From: Thermomonas carbonis | Lineage (GTDB): Bacteria > Pseudomonadota > Gammaproteobacteria > Xanthomonadales > Xanthomonadaceae | Length of the DNA: 64,000 nt | Assembly: GCF_014396975.1 (NCBI RefSeq) | Contig: NZ_CP060719.1 | Span: forward strand, 497,501 to 561,500 | Direction of reading: 5' to 3' | Part shown: positions 16,729 to 27,864 of the stretch, piece after piece | How positions within the stretch are numbered: position 1 is the first letter of the stretch | Layout of the letters: every line of letters starts with the position of its first letter | Translations under genes and position numbers: made by a program | Notes under the pieces: model-generated | Seen by the model: only the letters and a program-made list of their open reading frames with translations | What the model was told of the DNA's origin: nothing | Databases searched by the model: none

Positions 16729-17523
16729 ATGAAGAAGCTGTTGTTGATCGCGGGCGCCTGCCTGCTGTTGAGTGGACCGGCCGAGGCCCAGCGCAACAAG
16801 AACGATCCGAAAGGCGCGGCGGCCGGTGCCAATTCGGAAGGCGCGGCGGCGACCCTGGAACGCTGCGATTCGCCCCTCGGCACCGTCGGCGTGGTCGAGG
16901 AACAGGATGGCGACTGGTATCGGTACCTGACCTCCGACCTGCGCCTGCCGTCGACCATCCCGCTGATCCGGATGATGATCCAGCAGTCCAACTGCTTCGT
17001 GGTGGTCGAACGCGGACGCGCGATGAAGAACATGATGCAGGAGCGCGCCTTGGCCGACAGCGGCGAGATGCGCGAGGGCAGCAACTTCGGCAAGGGCCAG
17101 ATGGTCGCCGCCGACTACACCATCAACCCGACGATCAATTTCTCGCAGAGCGACGCCGGCGGCATCGGTGCCGCACTCGGAGCGTTCGGCGGGCGCAAGC
17201 TCGGCGCGATCGGCGCGGTGGTCGGCGGACTCAAGTTCAAGAAGGCCGAAACCATCCTGACCATGATCGACAACCGCTCCGGCGTGCAGCTGGCGGTGGC
17301 GCAGGGCCAGGCGCGCAAGACCGATTTCGGCGGCGGCATCGCCGGCTGGGGCGGCTCCGGCTACGGCGCGCTGGGCGGCTACACCAACACCCCGGAAGGC
17401 AAGGTGCTGGCCGCGGCCTTCGCAGATGCCTACAACAATCTGGTCCGCGCCCTGCGCAACTACGAGGCGCAGGAAGTCGAAGGCGGCATGGGCAAGGGCG
17501 GCAAGCTGAAAGTCGGCAACTGA
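16729..17523 (+). CDS. Exported CsgG-like protein
   Basis: A 264-residue protein with a Sec signal peptide (MKKLLLIAGACLLLSGPAEA, cleaved at about residue 20; no usable lipobox position). The core resembles the CsgG family: SNCFVVVERGRAMKNMMQER, a YTINPTINFSQS strand, then KKAETILTMIDNRSGVQLAVAQGQ. A glycine-rich segment (FGGGIAGWGGSGYGALGGY) lies near the C terminus. CsgG itself is a lipoprotein secretion channel; this one lacks the lipid anchor, so the role is open. ATG 16729 follows GAGGGA. It is 67 bases downstream of the PPi-phosphofructokinase gene. Confidence 0.65.
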   Translation: MKKLLLIAGACLLLSGPAEAQRNKNDPKGAAAGANSEGAAATLERCDSPLGTVGVVEEQDGDWYRYLTSDLRLPSTIPLIRMMIQQSNCFVVVERGRAMKNMMQERALADSGEMREGSNFGKGQMVAADYTINPTINFSQSDAGGIGAALGAFGGRKLGAIGAVVGGLKFKKAETILTMIDNRSGVQLAVAQGQARKTDFGGGIAGWGGSGYGALGGYTNTPEGKVLAAAFADAYNNLVRALRNYEAQEVEGGMGKGGKLKVGN

Positions 17524-17548
17524 GTTTTCCCCGTCATCGTGCAACACC

Positions 17549-17580
17549 GGAACGCCCGGCATTGCCGGGCGTTCCATTTT
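17549..17580 (+). terminator. Rho-independent terminator after the CsgG-like gene
   Basis: An 11-bp perfect stem (arm GGAACGCCCGG, 17549-17559 with 17565-17575) with a 5-base loop is followed by ATTTT. It lies 25 bases past the stop of the CsgG-like gene. Confidence 0.85.
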
Positions 17581-17612
17581 CCGCGATGCCCAGCGCATGC
17601 GATGCTCGCCCT

Positions 17613-17837
17613 ATGCCCATCCTGCTGGTCAAAGCCAAACCGAATGCCCGTGTCTCCGCACTGACGCAGCAGGACGATGGCACCTGGCTGGCGCAACTGA
17701 AGTCGCCGCCGGTGGACGGCAAGGCGAATGCCGAATTGATCGGACTGGTGGCGAAACAGTTCGGTTGCGCGAAATCCTCGGTCGGGATCAGAACCGGCGC
17801 GGGCAGCAAGTTGAAGCGGGTGGCGATCCCGGACTGA
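17613..17837 (+). CDS. DUF167 (YggU) family protein
   Basis: A 74-residue cytosolic protein. The DUF167 core is clear: VKAKPNARVS at the start, the WLAQLKSPPVDGKANAEL stretch with the invariant DGKAN, and GAGSKLKRVAI at the end. The function of the family is unknown. ATG 17613 gives the standard length; an in-frame ATG at 17586 would add 9 residues. The gene begins 33 bases after the preceding terminator. Confidence 0.9.
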   Translation: MPILLVKAKPNARVSALTQQDDGTWLAQLKSPPVDGKANAELIGLVAKQFGCAKSSVGIRTGAGSKLKRVAIPD

Positions 17838-17880
17838 AGCCTGGCCAACGTCGTCCTTGGCGACGCTCAGGATGCCGACG

Positions 17881-18393
17881 TCACTTGCAGGCCAGGCCTT
17901 CCATCGTCATCGCCGCGGCGAACACCGGGATCGGCTTGAGATCGCCGGCACGGGCGGCGTCCATGCTGTCCTTGAGGTAGATCCGCGAACGACCCTGCGC
18001 ATCCAGCGTCGGCGGCGCGACCTTGGTGTCCTTGCGCCAGATGCGCACCACCGCCTGCCGGGCGGGACAGGCCGCGCTGGGTACGCGGATCACGTCATTC
18101 AACAACCAGCCGTTGGCGACCGAGGCCTTGGCGTTCGCCGCATCGACCAGCTTCGCGCGCGGCGCACAACGCTCGCTGGTGCGCATCGCAGCGAACTCGT
18201 AGGGCTTGCCGGCATTGCCGGTGAACTTGCCTTCCAGGCGCGCGCAGGCTTCCGGGATCGTGCGCAGCGTATGCACCACGCCCGCCGCCTGCGGCGTGGC
18301 GACGGCCCGCTTGATTTCCGGGGCCGGATCGGCCGCATGGGCGGCGGAAGACGCGACCAGCAAAGCGGCCAAAAGCATGTGCGATCGCAGCAT
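17881..18393 (-). CDS. Exported protein of unknown function
   Basis: A 170-residue protein with a Sec signal peptide (cleavage near AHA, residue 20). The mature part has three spaced cysteines ([19 protein letters not shown]) and a fourth at the end (GLACK), consistent with disulfides in the periplasm. [21 protein letters not shown] is a distinctive middle segment. I do not recognise a domain. It is divergent from the H+-pyrophosphatase gene (190 bases apart) and converges on the DUF167 gene. Confidence 0.75.
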   Translation of the reverse strand: MLRSHMLLAALLVASSAAHAADPAPEIKRAVATPQAAGVVHTLRTIPEACARLEGKFTGNAGKPYEFAAMRTSERCAPRAKLVDAANAKASVANGWLLNDVIRVPSAACPARQAVVRIWRKDTKVAPPTLDAQGRSRIYLKDSMDAARAGDLKPIPVFAAAMTMEGLACK

Positions 18394-18583
18394 CGAACGA
18401 CTCCGGTGGAACGTGATGGTCGGGGCAGGCTTGCACGCGGTGCATGAATCCGGGGTTCATGGCCCGATCCATGCTTCCGCGCGCATCCCGCCAGCGCTGC
18501 CCTGTGCCATAGTCGGGGCGTCGCCTGCCCGAGGGCATGCGCACAACCAACGGTCATCCATCGAACACTCCGGGAGGGGTTTC

Positions 18584-21070
<2,487 letters not shown>

Positions 21071-21088
21071 GCGAACCCAGTGCGGCAT

Positions 21089-21118
21089 CGAAAACGGCGG
21101 CTCCGGCCGCCGTTTTCG
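21089..21118 (+). terminator. Rho-independent terminator after hppA
   Basis: A perfect 12-bp stem (21089-21100 with 21107-21118, arm CGAAAACGGCGG) with a 6-base loop; the right arm ends in TTTT. It separates hppA from ppa. Confidence 0.85.
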
Positions 21119-21226
21119 TGTCCGGATCCTTGCTGGAGCGCTGGCTCAAGGGCGAGCGGTTAGAATGCGCGCCCCCACACCGTCCAGCGCAGCAGTGCGC
21201 GGACACCCGCATCGGAGCACAGCAGC

Positions 21227-21775
21227 ATGGGCCTGGACCTCGTCCCCACCGGCAAGAATCCGCCGGACGAACTCAACGTCATCATCGAAATCCCGAAGGA
21301 TGCCGAGCCGGTCAAGTACGAGGTCGACAAGGCCAGCGGCGCGATCTTCGTCGACCGCGTGCTGTCCACACCGATGCGCTACCCGTGCAACTACGGCTAC
21401 GTCCCGCACACCCTCTGCGGCGACGGCGACCCGGCCGACGTGCTGGTGCTGATGCCGCTGGCGCTGATCCCCGGCTCGGTGATCAGGGTGCGCCCGGTCG
21501 GCGTGCTGCGCATGGTCGACGAGGCCGGTGCCGACGAAAAGATCCTGGCCGTGCCGATCAGCAAGGTCTACCCGGGTTACGACCACATCCAGCATCTCGA
21601 CGACGTGCCCAAGCACTGGCTGGACCGCATTGGCTACTTCTTCGAGCACTACAAGGACCTGGAAGCCGGCAAGTGGGTCAAGCTCGACGGCTGGGGCGGT
21701 CGCGACGAGGCCCGCCAGCTGCTGGTCGAGTCGATCGAGCGCTACGAAGCGAGCGCGGAGAAGCCGAACTTCTGA
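21227..21775 (+). CDS. ppa: Soluble inorganic pyrophosphatase (family I)
   Basis: Hydrolyses PPi to two phosphates in the cytosol, pulling biosynthetic reactions forward. The 182-residue length fits family I. The signatures [38 protein letters not shown] and the metal-binding [10 protein letters not shown] are present, as is WVKLDGWGG near the end. It has its own transcription unit between two hairpins, 156 bases after hppA. A TAGAAT hexamer at 21161-21166 could be its -10 box, with no clear -35. Having this enzyme beside a PPi-driven pump and a PPi-dependent kinase is notable, since it would compete for PPi. Confidence 0.97.
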   Translation: MGLDLVPTGKNPPDELNVIIEIPKDAEPVKYEVDKASGAIFVDRVLSTPMRYPCNYGYVPHTLCGDGDPADVLVLMPLALIPGSVIRVRPVGVLRMVDEAGADEKILAVPISKVYPGYDHIQHLDDVPKHWLDRIGYFFEHYKDLEAGKWVKLDGWGGRDEARQLLVESIERYEASAEKPNF

Positions 21776-21787
21776 GGTCGGCAGCAT

Positions 21788-21810
21788 CGCCCCGCACCCG
21801 CGGCGGGGCG
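21788..21810. terminator. Bidirectional terminator-like hairpin between ppa and the hydroxylase gene
   Basis: An 8-bp perfect GC stem (arm CGCCCCGC, loop 21796-21802) lies between two convergent genes. It is followed by no T-run on either strand. Confidence 0.5.
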
Positions 21811-21817
21811 TGTGGCG

Positions 21818-22753
21818 TCAGGAACGCCTGATCGCCATCTTGGCGACCCGCGCGAGGACGCCATCGATCCAGTGCGTGCCGTTGGCCAATCTGATCATCG
21901 CGACCGGTTCCGGGATCTGCTGGATGAATCGTTCCAGCGCGGCCCAGTATTCGGCCTTGCCTTCTCCCGAATCGGCGTAACGCGCCCACAGCCCACGCCA
22001 GGCCTGGAAGAAACGCTCGATCTGCGCATGCGCGGCGGCCAGGTTGGGATCGCGTGGATCCGCGTCGTCCAGCAGTCGGCGCATGTGGTAGTTGGCTTCC
22101 CACGGCGACATCGCCTGCGGGATGTTGTAGTGCTCGAGGATCAAGGCAGGCCGGGACGCGGATGGCGGGACGCGGACTGGCCGCCAGTCGGCACGGTCGG
22201 CACCGTGCCCGCGGCCGGCCGCCACCAGGTTCCAGAAGGCTTCGCCGCCGACCGTATCGGCGACCAGGTGGATGCGGCTCTGGCTGGCGTCGTTGATCAC
22301 GTTGTGGTTACGCCAGGTATCGAAGATCCAGCACTCCCCAGCCGCCATGTTGATGACCGCCGATCCGCATTCGAAACGTACCGTCGGCTGGGTCACGATC
22401 GGCACGTGCACACGCACGCGCTCGGCCCAGTAATAACCCTGGTCGACGTGCGGTGTGACTTCCGCCTGGCCCGCAAGCCGCATCAAGCGGGTGCGTCCGA
22501 GAGTGGCACCGAAGCTGGCCATCACCTGCATCAGGTACGGGCAACGCAGCAGCTCCGGCGTCGGTGCCATGGTGCCTGCGAACGATTCGTTCGCAGGATC
22601 GCCACCCACCGCCAGCAACGGCAGCATCGAATTGCCGGGGAACTTCTGCGGGTGGTCGCGCCATACGCTCTCGCCCAGTGCTTCGATCTCCGCGGCGAGC
22701 ACGTCGGCATCGAACGACAGCGGCAACTGGATGAACGGAAGGGGCAGCTTCAT
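21818..22753 (-). CDS. Aspartyl/asparaginyl beta-hydroxylase-type dioxygenase
   Basis: A 311-residue putative Fe(II)/2-oxoglutarate-dependent oxygenase of the AspH type. The expected iron site is visible as H102 and D104 (TPHVDQGYYW), H150 (WRNHNVIND) and the 2-oxoglutarate-binding region with R160 (SRIHLVAD). VRVHVPIVTQ and FECG before the second histidine match the AspH fold. The C-terminal 110 residues are helical and unassigned. ATG 22753 (MKLPLPF) is preferred over the longer frame. The target protein or small molecule is not evident. It lies 61 bases after a channel gene on the same strand. Confidence 0.8.
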   Translation of the reverse strand: MKLPLPFIQLPLSFDADVLAAEIEALGESVWRDHPQKFPGNSMLPLLAVGGDPANESFAGTMAPTPELLRCPYLMQVMASFGATLGRTRLMRLAGQAEVTPHVDQGYYWAERVRVHVPIVTQPTVRFECGSAVINMAAGECWIFDTWRNHNVINDASQSRIHLVADTVGGEAFWNLVAAGRGHGADRADWRPVRVPPSASRPALILEHYNIPQAMSPWEANYHMRRLLDDADPRDPNLAAAHAQIERFFQAWRGLWARYADSGEGKAEYWAALERFIQQIPEPVAMIRLANGTHWIDGVLARVAKMAIRRS

Positions 22754-22814
22754 TCCGGCGGATCCGGGCGAGGTATCGGCGAGGTGGCCATTGTAGCCAC
22801 CCGGCACACAGGCT

Positions 22815-23501
22815 TCAGCCGCGCTCGCGGACGATGGTCAGGCCGATCAGCCGCGAGACCACGGTGGCGATGTAGCCCACCCCGGCGAACTGTTCGAGCA
22901 TGGTCAGCGCGCGCGCCGGCGCGCTGACAGGCAACACGTCGCCCAGGCCCGTCGCCGACAGGTTGGTGAAGCTGTAGAACAGCAGCTCCATCCAGGTGCG
23001 CGGACGCTCGGGTTCGAAGCCGGTGAAGCTGCCGGGATACCACGCCTGGCAGACGTAATAGGCGTAGGCGAAGCCCCAGGCCAGCAAGGTGAAGGTGGCC
23101 GCCGCGGCGAACAGTTCGTCGGCGGTGACCTTGTGATCGTGCAGCATGTACGAGATCAGGCTGGCCGCGGCGTAGAAATACAGCGCCGCTTCCAGCAAGG
23201 CGGAAAACGGCAGCAACGCATCGTTCTCGAAGACCACGGCGAACACGGTCAGCAGCATCGCCGGAATCGCCAGCAGCCACGCGATGGTGTTGACGAACGA
23301 ACTGCGGTTGACCACCCATACCGCCAGCGGTACCACCACCAGCGCCACCGCGCCGAACAGCACCCGGCCGCCGGCGCTGTCATTGATCAGCGGATACACC
23401 AGCAGGCTGAGCAGTTGCGCCGCCAGCAGGAACGCGGAGGGATGGCGTTTGGCCACGCGCCGCAAGCGCTGCGTGTGCAGGGCGACATCCCCGACCGACA
23501 T
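22815..23501 (-). CDS. Two-pore-helix type ion channel
   Basis: A 228-residue inner-membrane protein with about six hydrophobic stretches. The C-terminal third is a channel pore: a pore helix (YSFTNLSATG), the filter GLGD and a last helix (GVGYIATVVSRLIGLTIV). The filter is a variant of the K+ channel signature. The preceding helices lack an arginine-rich voltage sensor. Ion selectivity is inferred only. It lies 40 bases after the DUF4136 lipoprotein gene and 61 bases before the hydroxylase gene. Confidence 0.75.
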   Translation of the reverse strand: MSVGDVALHTQRLRRVAKRHPSAFLLAAQLLSLLVYPLINDSAGGRVLFGAVALVVVPLAVWVVNRSSFVNTIAWLLAIPAMLLTVFAVVFENDALLPFSALLEAALYFYAAASLISYMLHDHKVTADELFAAAATFTLLAWGFAYAYYVCQAWYPGSFTGFEPERPRTWMELLFYSFTNLSATGLGDVLPVSAPARALTMLEQFAGVGYIATVVSRLIGLTIVRERG

Positions 23502-23541
23502 CCCGTGTCCTTTCAGTGGATGCGTGATCGTGGCAAACGGG

Positions 23542-24123
23542 TTACGGCGTGGCTGCGCGATGCGGGTACTGCAGGAAGATCGCGTTGATGGCCTGGTCTA
23601 CCTCGGCCATCTTTTGCTCGGGTGTTTTGTTGACCACGCGGCCGATCGCGGCACCGGTCCAGACCATGCGGTTGCGACGGGCATCGACCAGGTCCACGGT
23701 CAGGGTGCCCTCGCGATAGCGGCTAACCTGGGTGTCGTCGTACCAGACCGGCACGGCGACATAGGCCTTGCGGCGGTAGTTGTAGAACCATTGCGTATCC
23801 GCGCGCGGCATCGTCCACACATCGGTTCGATCCTGCACCACGCCCTGGAAGTTCACTTGCAGGTCGGGTGACGACTCGACGTAACGGTAGCCGCGCGCGT
23901 CCATTTCCCTGCGTACGTTGTCCTTGATGCGATCGGAGATCCAGGTGGAATAACCGGACTCCTCCATCGCGATCGGGCTGTAGAAGGACCAGGTGCGGTA
24001 CTGGCTGAAATTCGCGGTGGGATCATGGTCGGTGCGCACCTGCGGACCGGTGGCGCAGGCCGCCAGCACGACGGTGGCGAGGAGGACGAAAAGCCATCGG
24101 CTGGTGCGCTGCAGGGTTCGCAT
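23542..24123 (-). CDS. DUF4136 lipoprotein
   Basis: A 193-residue lipoprotein. The signal peptide ends in a lipobox LAAC with C23. The mature sequence follows the DUF4136 plan: an N-terminal RTWSFY strand, then SDRIKDNVRREMDARGY, then a VNFQG strand and GTLTVDLVDARRNRMVWTG, then NAIFLQYP at the end. The family is common in the envelope of Proteobacteria and has no assigned function. A GAGGAG ribosome site precedes ATG 24123. It lies 135 bases past the TonB-receptor stop. Confidence 0.88.
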   Translation of the reverse strand: MRTLQRTSRWLFVLLATVVLAACATGPQVRTDHDPTANFSQYRTWSFYSPIAMEESGYSTWISDRIKDNVRREMDARGYRYVESSPDLQVNFQGVVQDRTDVWTMPRADTQWFYNYRRKAYVAVPVWYDDTQVSRYREGTLTVDLVDARRNRMVWTGAAIGRVVNKTPEQKMAEVDQAINAIFLQYPHRAATP

Positions 24124-24212
24124 GGAAGCACTCCTCGGGTCGGATCCGGACGAGCGGAAACACTAGCACGCAGCCATGCAACGCAAGGCGAATGGCCGTC
24201 CGCAAACAGGAA

Positions 24213-24236
24213 GAGGCCGCCCTTGCGGACGGCCTC
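24213..24236 (-). terminator. Candidate terminator of the TonB-receptor gene
   Basis: An inverted repeat (arm GAGGCCG, 24213-24219 with 24230-24236) with additional partial pairing inside lies 23 bases past the receptor stop. On the minus strand it is followed by TTCCTGTTT, a weak T-rich tail. Confidence 0.55.
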
Positions 24237-24258
24237 CAGATCACACGGTCATGGCGGA

Positions 24259-27200
24259 TCAGAAGTCGTACTGGACCATGAAGCGAACCGAGCGCGGCGC
24301 CTGCCAGCCAACCGGCATCTTGTACACGTCCGGCTGCGGGTTGCCCGCCTGATCTTCGCCCTGCTCGACGACGTTGACCGCCTTGTCCGCCTGCAGCACG
24401 TTGAACACATCCACCTTGAACTGCAGGCCCTTCGCCCACGCGGGCTTGTAGGCCAGGTTCAGGTCGAGGTTCTGAGTCCAGGGCAAACGCCCCGCCGTTC
24501 CGCGGTTGACGATGGTGCGGCCATTGTTAGCGCCGCCATCCCAATCCGGATTCGGGGTGTTGTCCCCGGGCGTGCCGATGTCGCCGTCCGGACCACCATT
24601 CAGGTAGCGCGGCTGGAAGGTCGTGGACGAGTCGCAGGAGAAGTAGCCGTTCGCGTAGTGCGACGTATTCGCGCCACCCAGGAAGCCGAAGCAATTGATC
24701 GGACGCCCGGACTGCACCAGGAAACTCGCACCGACCGACCACTCGTCGGTGATCTCGAAGTTGCCGAACAGCTTCAGGCTGTGGCGACGGTCGTTCGGCA
24801 GGTAGCCGTACGAACCGATCGCCAGCTCCGGGTAGTCGAAGTCCTGCGTGGTGCCGGTGTCGGCCTGGCCGATGTCCGACTTCACGCCACCCTCGGTATT
24901 GCCGATGCTCTTGGCGAACGTGTACGAGCCCTGCACGAACCAGCGGTCCCAATTGCCTTCCCAGAAGATTTCCAGCGCGCTGTACTTGCGCTTGGCCTTC
25001 GGACCCAGCACGTCGGCCGGAACGACGATCTCTTCCAGCTGTCCATCGCCATTGACGTCCATCTGGAACACACCATCACTGCCCGGGTTGTAGAGGTGGC
25101 AGAACGCGAAGCCCGGGTTGTAGACGGCGATGTCGCTGGGCTGGGTCTTGTCGATCGGCTCGATGAAGATGCCGCCGTCGGCGGTGAAGCCCTGCGCCAG
25201 GGCCGCCGCAATCAGCGGGCGGTAATCGCAGGTGTCGTCGATCGCACGCTTCAGGTCGCGGTGGATCGCGCGCACGCCCAGCGAGAAGTGCTCGTTCAAC
25301 TGCTTCTGGAAACCGAGGATGTATTCGTCCTGGTACATCGGCTCCAGGTTCTGCGAGGCGATCGTCAGCGGATTCTTGCTCACTCCGAACTCGTTGTTCA
25401 GATAACGGATCGGACGCCCATTGGCAGGGTTGTCGATCAGGGTCAGGCCGGTCGGTGCGCCGGTGACCGGATCCACGCCGGTGTAGGTATAGAACTGCTC
25501 GCTGAACAGTGATTTCGATGCCCCGCGCACGGCAACGGTTGCGGTCAGCGGCAGGGCGTAGCGGCCGGCATTGCCGAACACCTTGAACGTGCTGTCGCCG
25601 AACACGTCCCAGCTGAAGCCAAGCCGCGGGGCGAACTGGTTCTTGATCTCGACATAGGTTTCGCCATCGCCGTTCTTGTTCTTGAAGGTGTCCCAGCGCA
25701 GGCCCAGGTAGGCGACGAAGTTGTCGGAAACGCTCCAGCTGTCCTCGATGTAGAACGCGCGTTGATCCACGCCAACCGTCGAGCCGGACTGGAACACGCG
25801 CTTGCGGACGACCTGGTTCTCGCTGGTGTTGCCGGTCGCCGGATAGCGGCCATAGCGCCAGTTCATGCCTCCGGAATTGGACACGCCTGCGACCGACTCG
25901 AAGTTGTCGATGTCGACGCCGCCGCGCAACAGGTGATCGCCCAGCTGCCATTCCAGGTCGATGCGGAATTGTTCCCGGCTGTCCTTGCCGTCCGGCCTAC
26001 CAAGGTTGGCGGCCAGCGTGCAGCCGGTGATCGGGGTGACCTGGCCATTCACCGCCGATGGACGACCATCGATGATGATCGGGCAGCCGCTTGCAGGCTG
26101 TCCGACGTTGCCGTTGTATTCGTTGCGGATGCCGGTCGAGGTGATGCTGTAGTTGGAGCGTGCCGATTCGCTGGTGCCCGCCAGCGCCGACAATGTCAGG
26201 GTATCGGTCAGGTAGCCGGTGTATTTGGCGATGTAGGTCTCGCCGCCGAATTCCGTGTAGTCGGTCCCGCGGTAGGTCGAGAAGCGCGGATTGCTGACAT
26301 CGTCGGCATCGGTGACCGTGTCGAAGAAGTCGGTCTCCAGCTTCTGCGTGTCGGAGATGGCGGTGAATTCGAGCAGGTGGTTGTCGCTGATGTTCCAGTC
26401 CGCCTTGAGCAACCACTTCGGTTGGCGATTGCGCAGCGAGGTGCTGTTGGCCTGGCCAGGATTGCCCGCGAAGGTATCGGTGTCGATCTTCGCGTATTCC
26501 ACCAGTCCATAGGCGAACAGGCGATCCTTGATCAGTGCGCCGCCCGCCCATACCGCCGCAGTCAGGTTTTCGCCGAGGGTGTTGGGTGAGTTGTCGGCGA
26601 GTAGCGTCCCGGCATTGCTCACCAGGTCGGGGGTCGTCTCGGACAAGGACTCGGGCGACCAATACAGGCTGGCACCGGCACGGAACTCGTTGGTGCCGCG
26701 CCTGGAAATCTGGTTGATCACGCCGCCGGTGGAACGACCGAACTCGGCGCCGTAGCCACCCGTCTTGACCTGCTGCTCGGCGATTGCCTCGAACGGAATC
26801 AGGGCGAAATTCAGGTTCTGGAACGAGTTGGTGATGTTGAAGCCGTTGAAGTAGTACTGGTTCTCCGCGACCGAGGCACCACCGAACGAGGCCAGGTTGC
26901 CGAAGGCCGCATCGCCGCGCACGGTACCCGGTGCCAGCAGCGCGACCGACGTGGTATCGCGACCCACCGGAATCCGGGCAATCTGCTCGGCGGTCAGGAT
27001 GGTGGTCGACTCCACCGACGACACGTCGATCGGATTGATCGCACCGGTCCCCACGACCGTCACCGTGTCCAGGTTGGTCGCATCGGCACCCACGAAGTCC
27101 AGCGTGGTTGCATTGCCGACGTTGACTGTCGCAGCGCGAGGTGCGCCGCCATTGCGACTCAGCTGATATTGGCCGGTCGGCAACTGCGAAAAGCGATAAC

Positions 27201-27399
27201 CGCCATCCGATCCGACGGTAATCGTGCGGCTGTATCCCGTCGCCGGATTGCTGATGGTGATGGCGTCGCCGGACATGGCGCGGCCGGTCACCGCGCCGGC
27301 GGTGTTGGTCTGCGCCTGCACACCCGCGGTGAAACACAGGGCGAGAGCGAGAACGAGTGCCTTGCGGCGGCGGTGTGATGGATTGATCTTGGTCACCAT
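24259..27399 (-). CDS. TonB-dependent receptor, Oar-like, with N-terminal regulatory-like domain
   Basis: A 1046-residue outer-membrane protein. It has a signal peptide (cleavage near VQA, residue 29), then a carboxypeptidase-regulatory-like beta domain (ITISNPATGYSRTITVGSDG, YRFSQLPTGQYQL). Next comes a plug with GVINQISRRGTNEF at about residues 225-240, and a long beta-barrel ending in MVQYDF with the terminal aromatic residue. The plan matches Oar-type receptors common in Xanthomonadaceae, whose ligands (peptides or glycans) are mostly unknown. No TonB-box is obvious. GGAG lies just upstream of ATG 27399. No substrate-processing gene adjoins it, so the ligand cannot be guessed. Confidence 0.93.
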   Translation of the reverse strand: MVTKINPSHRRRKALVLALALCFTAGVQAQTNTAGAVTGRAMSGDAITISNPATGYSRTITVGSDGGYRFSQLPTGQYQLSRNGGAPRAATVNVGNATTLDFVGADATNLDTVTVVGTGAINPIDVSSVESTTILTAEQIARIPVGRDTTSVALLAPGTVRGDAAFGNLASFGGASVAENQYYFNGFNITNSFQNLNFALIPFEAIAEQQVKTGGYGAEFGRSTGGVINQISRRGTNEFRAGASLYWSPESLSETTPDLVSNAGTLLADNSPNTLGENLTAAVWAGGALIKDRLFAYGLVEYAKIDTDTFAGNPGQANSTSLRNRQPKWLLKADWNISDNHLLEFTAISDTQKLETDFFDTVTDADDVSNPRFSTYRGTDYTEFGGETYIAKYTGYLTDTLTLSALAGTSESARSNYSITSTGIRNEYNGNVGQPASGCPIIIDGRPSAVNGQVTPITGCTLAANLGRPDGKDSREQFRIDLEWQLGDHLLRGGVDIDNFESVAGVSNSGGMNWRYGRYPATGNTSENQVVRKRVFQSGSTVGVDQRAFYIEDSWSVSDNFVAYLGLRWDTFKNKNGDGETYVEIKNQFAPRLGFSWDVFGDSTFKVFGNAGRYALPLTATVAVRGASKSLFSEQFYTYTGVDPVTGAPTGLTLIDNPANGRPIRYLNNEFGVSKNPLTIASQNLEPMYQDEYILGFQKQLNEHFSLGVRAIHRDLKRAIDDTCDYRPLIAAALAQGFTADGGIFIEPIDKTQPSDIAVYNPGFAFCHLYNPGSDGVFQMDVNGDGQLEEIVVPADVLGPKAKRKYSALEIFWEGNWDRWFVQGSYTFAKSIGNTEGGVKSDIGQADTGTTQDFDYPELAIGSYGYLPNDRRHSLKLFGNFEITDEWSVGASFLVQSGRPINCFGFLGGANTSHYANGYFSCDSSTTFQPRYLNGGPDGDIGTPGDNTPNPDWDGGANNGRTIVNRGTAGRLPWTQNLDLNLAYKPAWAKGLQFKVDVFNVLQADKAVNVVEQGEDQAGNPQPDVYKMPVGWQAPRSVRFMVQYDF

Positions 27400-27564
27400 G
27401 AATCTCCAGCGTTGCAGTGGTTGTGGAAGCGCGATCCCGTTCGCGTGCGGCGATGCCGCTCGATGCGGCTTACGGATTTGTTAACGATTCGATGCTAGGT
27501 GCAGCGCATGCCCTTCCGCTTTGCAGGACTTGGCGGATTGCACTGCGCAATCCGGTCGATGCGG

Positions 27565-27864
27565 TCAACGGAGACTGGAGCGGCGCAGACAGGCGACCAG
27601 CGAACCCGCATCTGCCGTGGACTGCGCGGCAACTTGCAACAGCTCACGATCCGGGGTGACACGCAGGCCCGCGCCATGTCCGCGCAGCGCACGAGTGCTC
27701 TCGCGCACGCTGCATGCGAATTGCCGGTAGCGGCGCACCCAGAAGAACAACGAGCCCTGGCTGACGCCGAACTCGCGGGCGACATCGCCCACGCTGCGAC
27801 CATCCTCGACGACACGACGCACCGCATCGACCTTGCGCGCGGCGGAATAGCGCGGCTGGCTCAT
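27565..27864 (-). CDS. Small protein with IS3-type transposase helix-turn-helix
   Basis: A 99-residue protein. Residues about 5-48 (YSAARKVDAVRRVVEDGRSV, VAREFGVSQGSLFFWVRRY) match the N-terminal HTH of IS3/IS911 OrfA proteins. The rest, ending at RRSSLR, does not match an OrfA leucine zipper, and there is no OrfB or terminal repeat nearby. Its ATG (27862-27864) overlaps the stop of the AraC-type gene (ATGA), so it looks translationally coupled rather than a random IS remnant. It may be a domesticated DNA-binding protein or a decaying fragment. Confidence 0.6.
   Translation of the reverse strand: MSQPRYSAARKVDAVRRVVEDGRSVGDVAREFGVSQGSLFFWVRRYRQFACSVRESTRALRGHGAGLRVTPDRELLQVAAQSTADAGSLVACLRRSSLR

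Noticed and set aside
18438..18465. Small hairpin (CATGAA/TTCATG) upstream of hppA
   Set aside because: Six exact pairs plus a wobble; too weak and too far from either gene start to assign a role.
24025..25512. 495-codon open frame antisense to the TonB receptor
   Set aside because: Shadow frame; the receptor frame has clear signal peptide and plug motifs.
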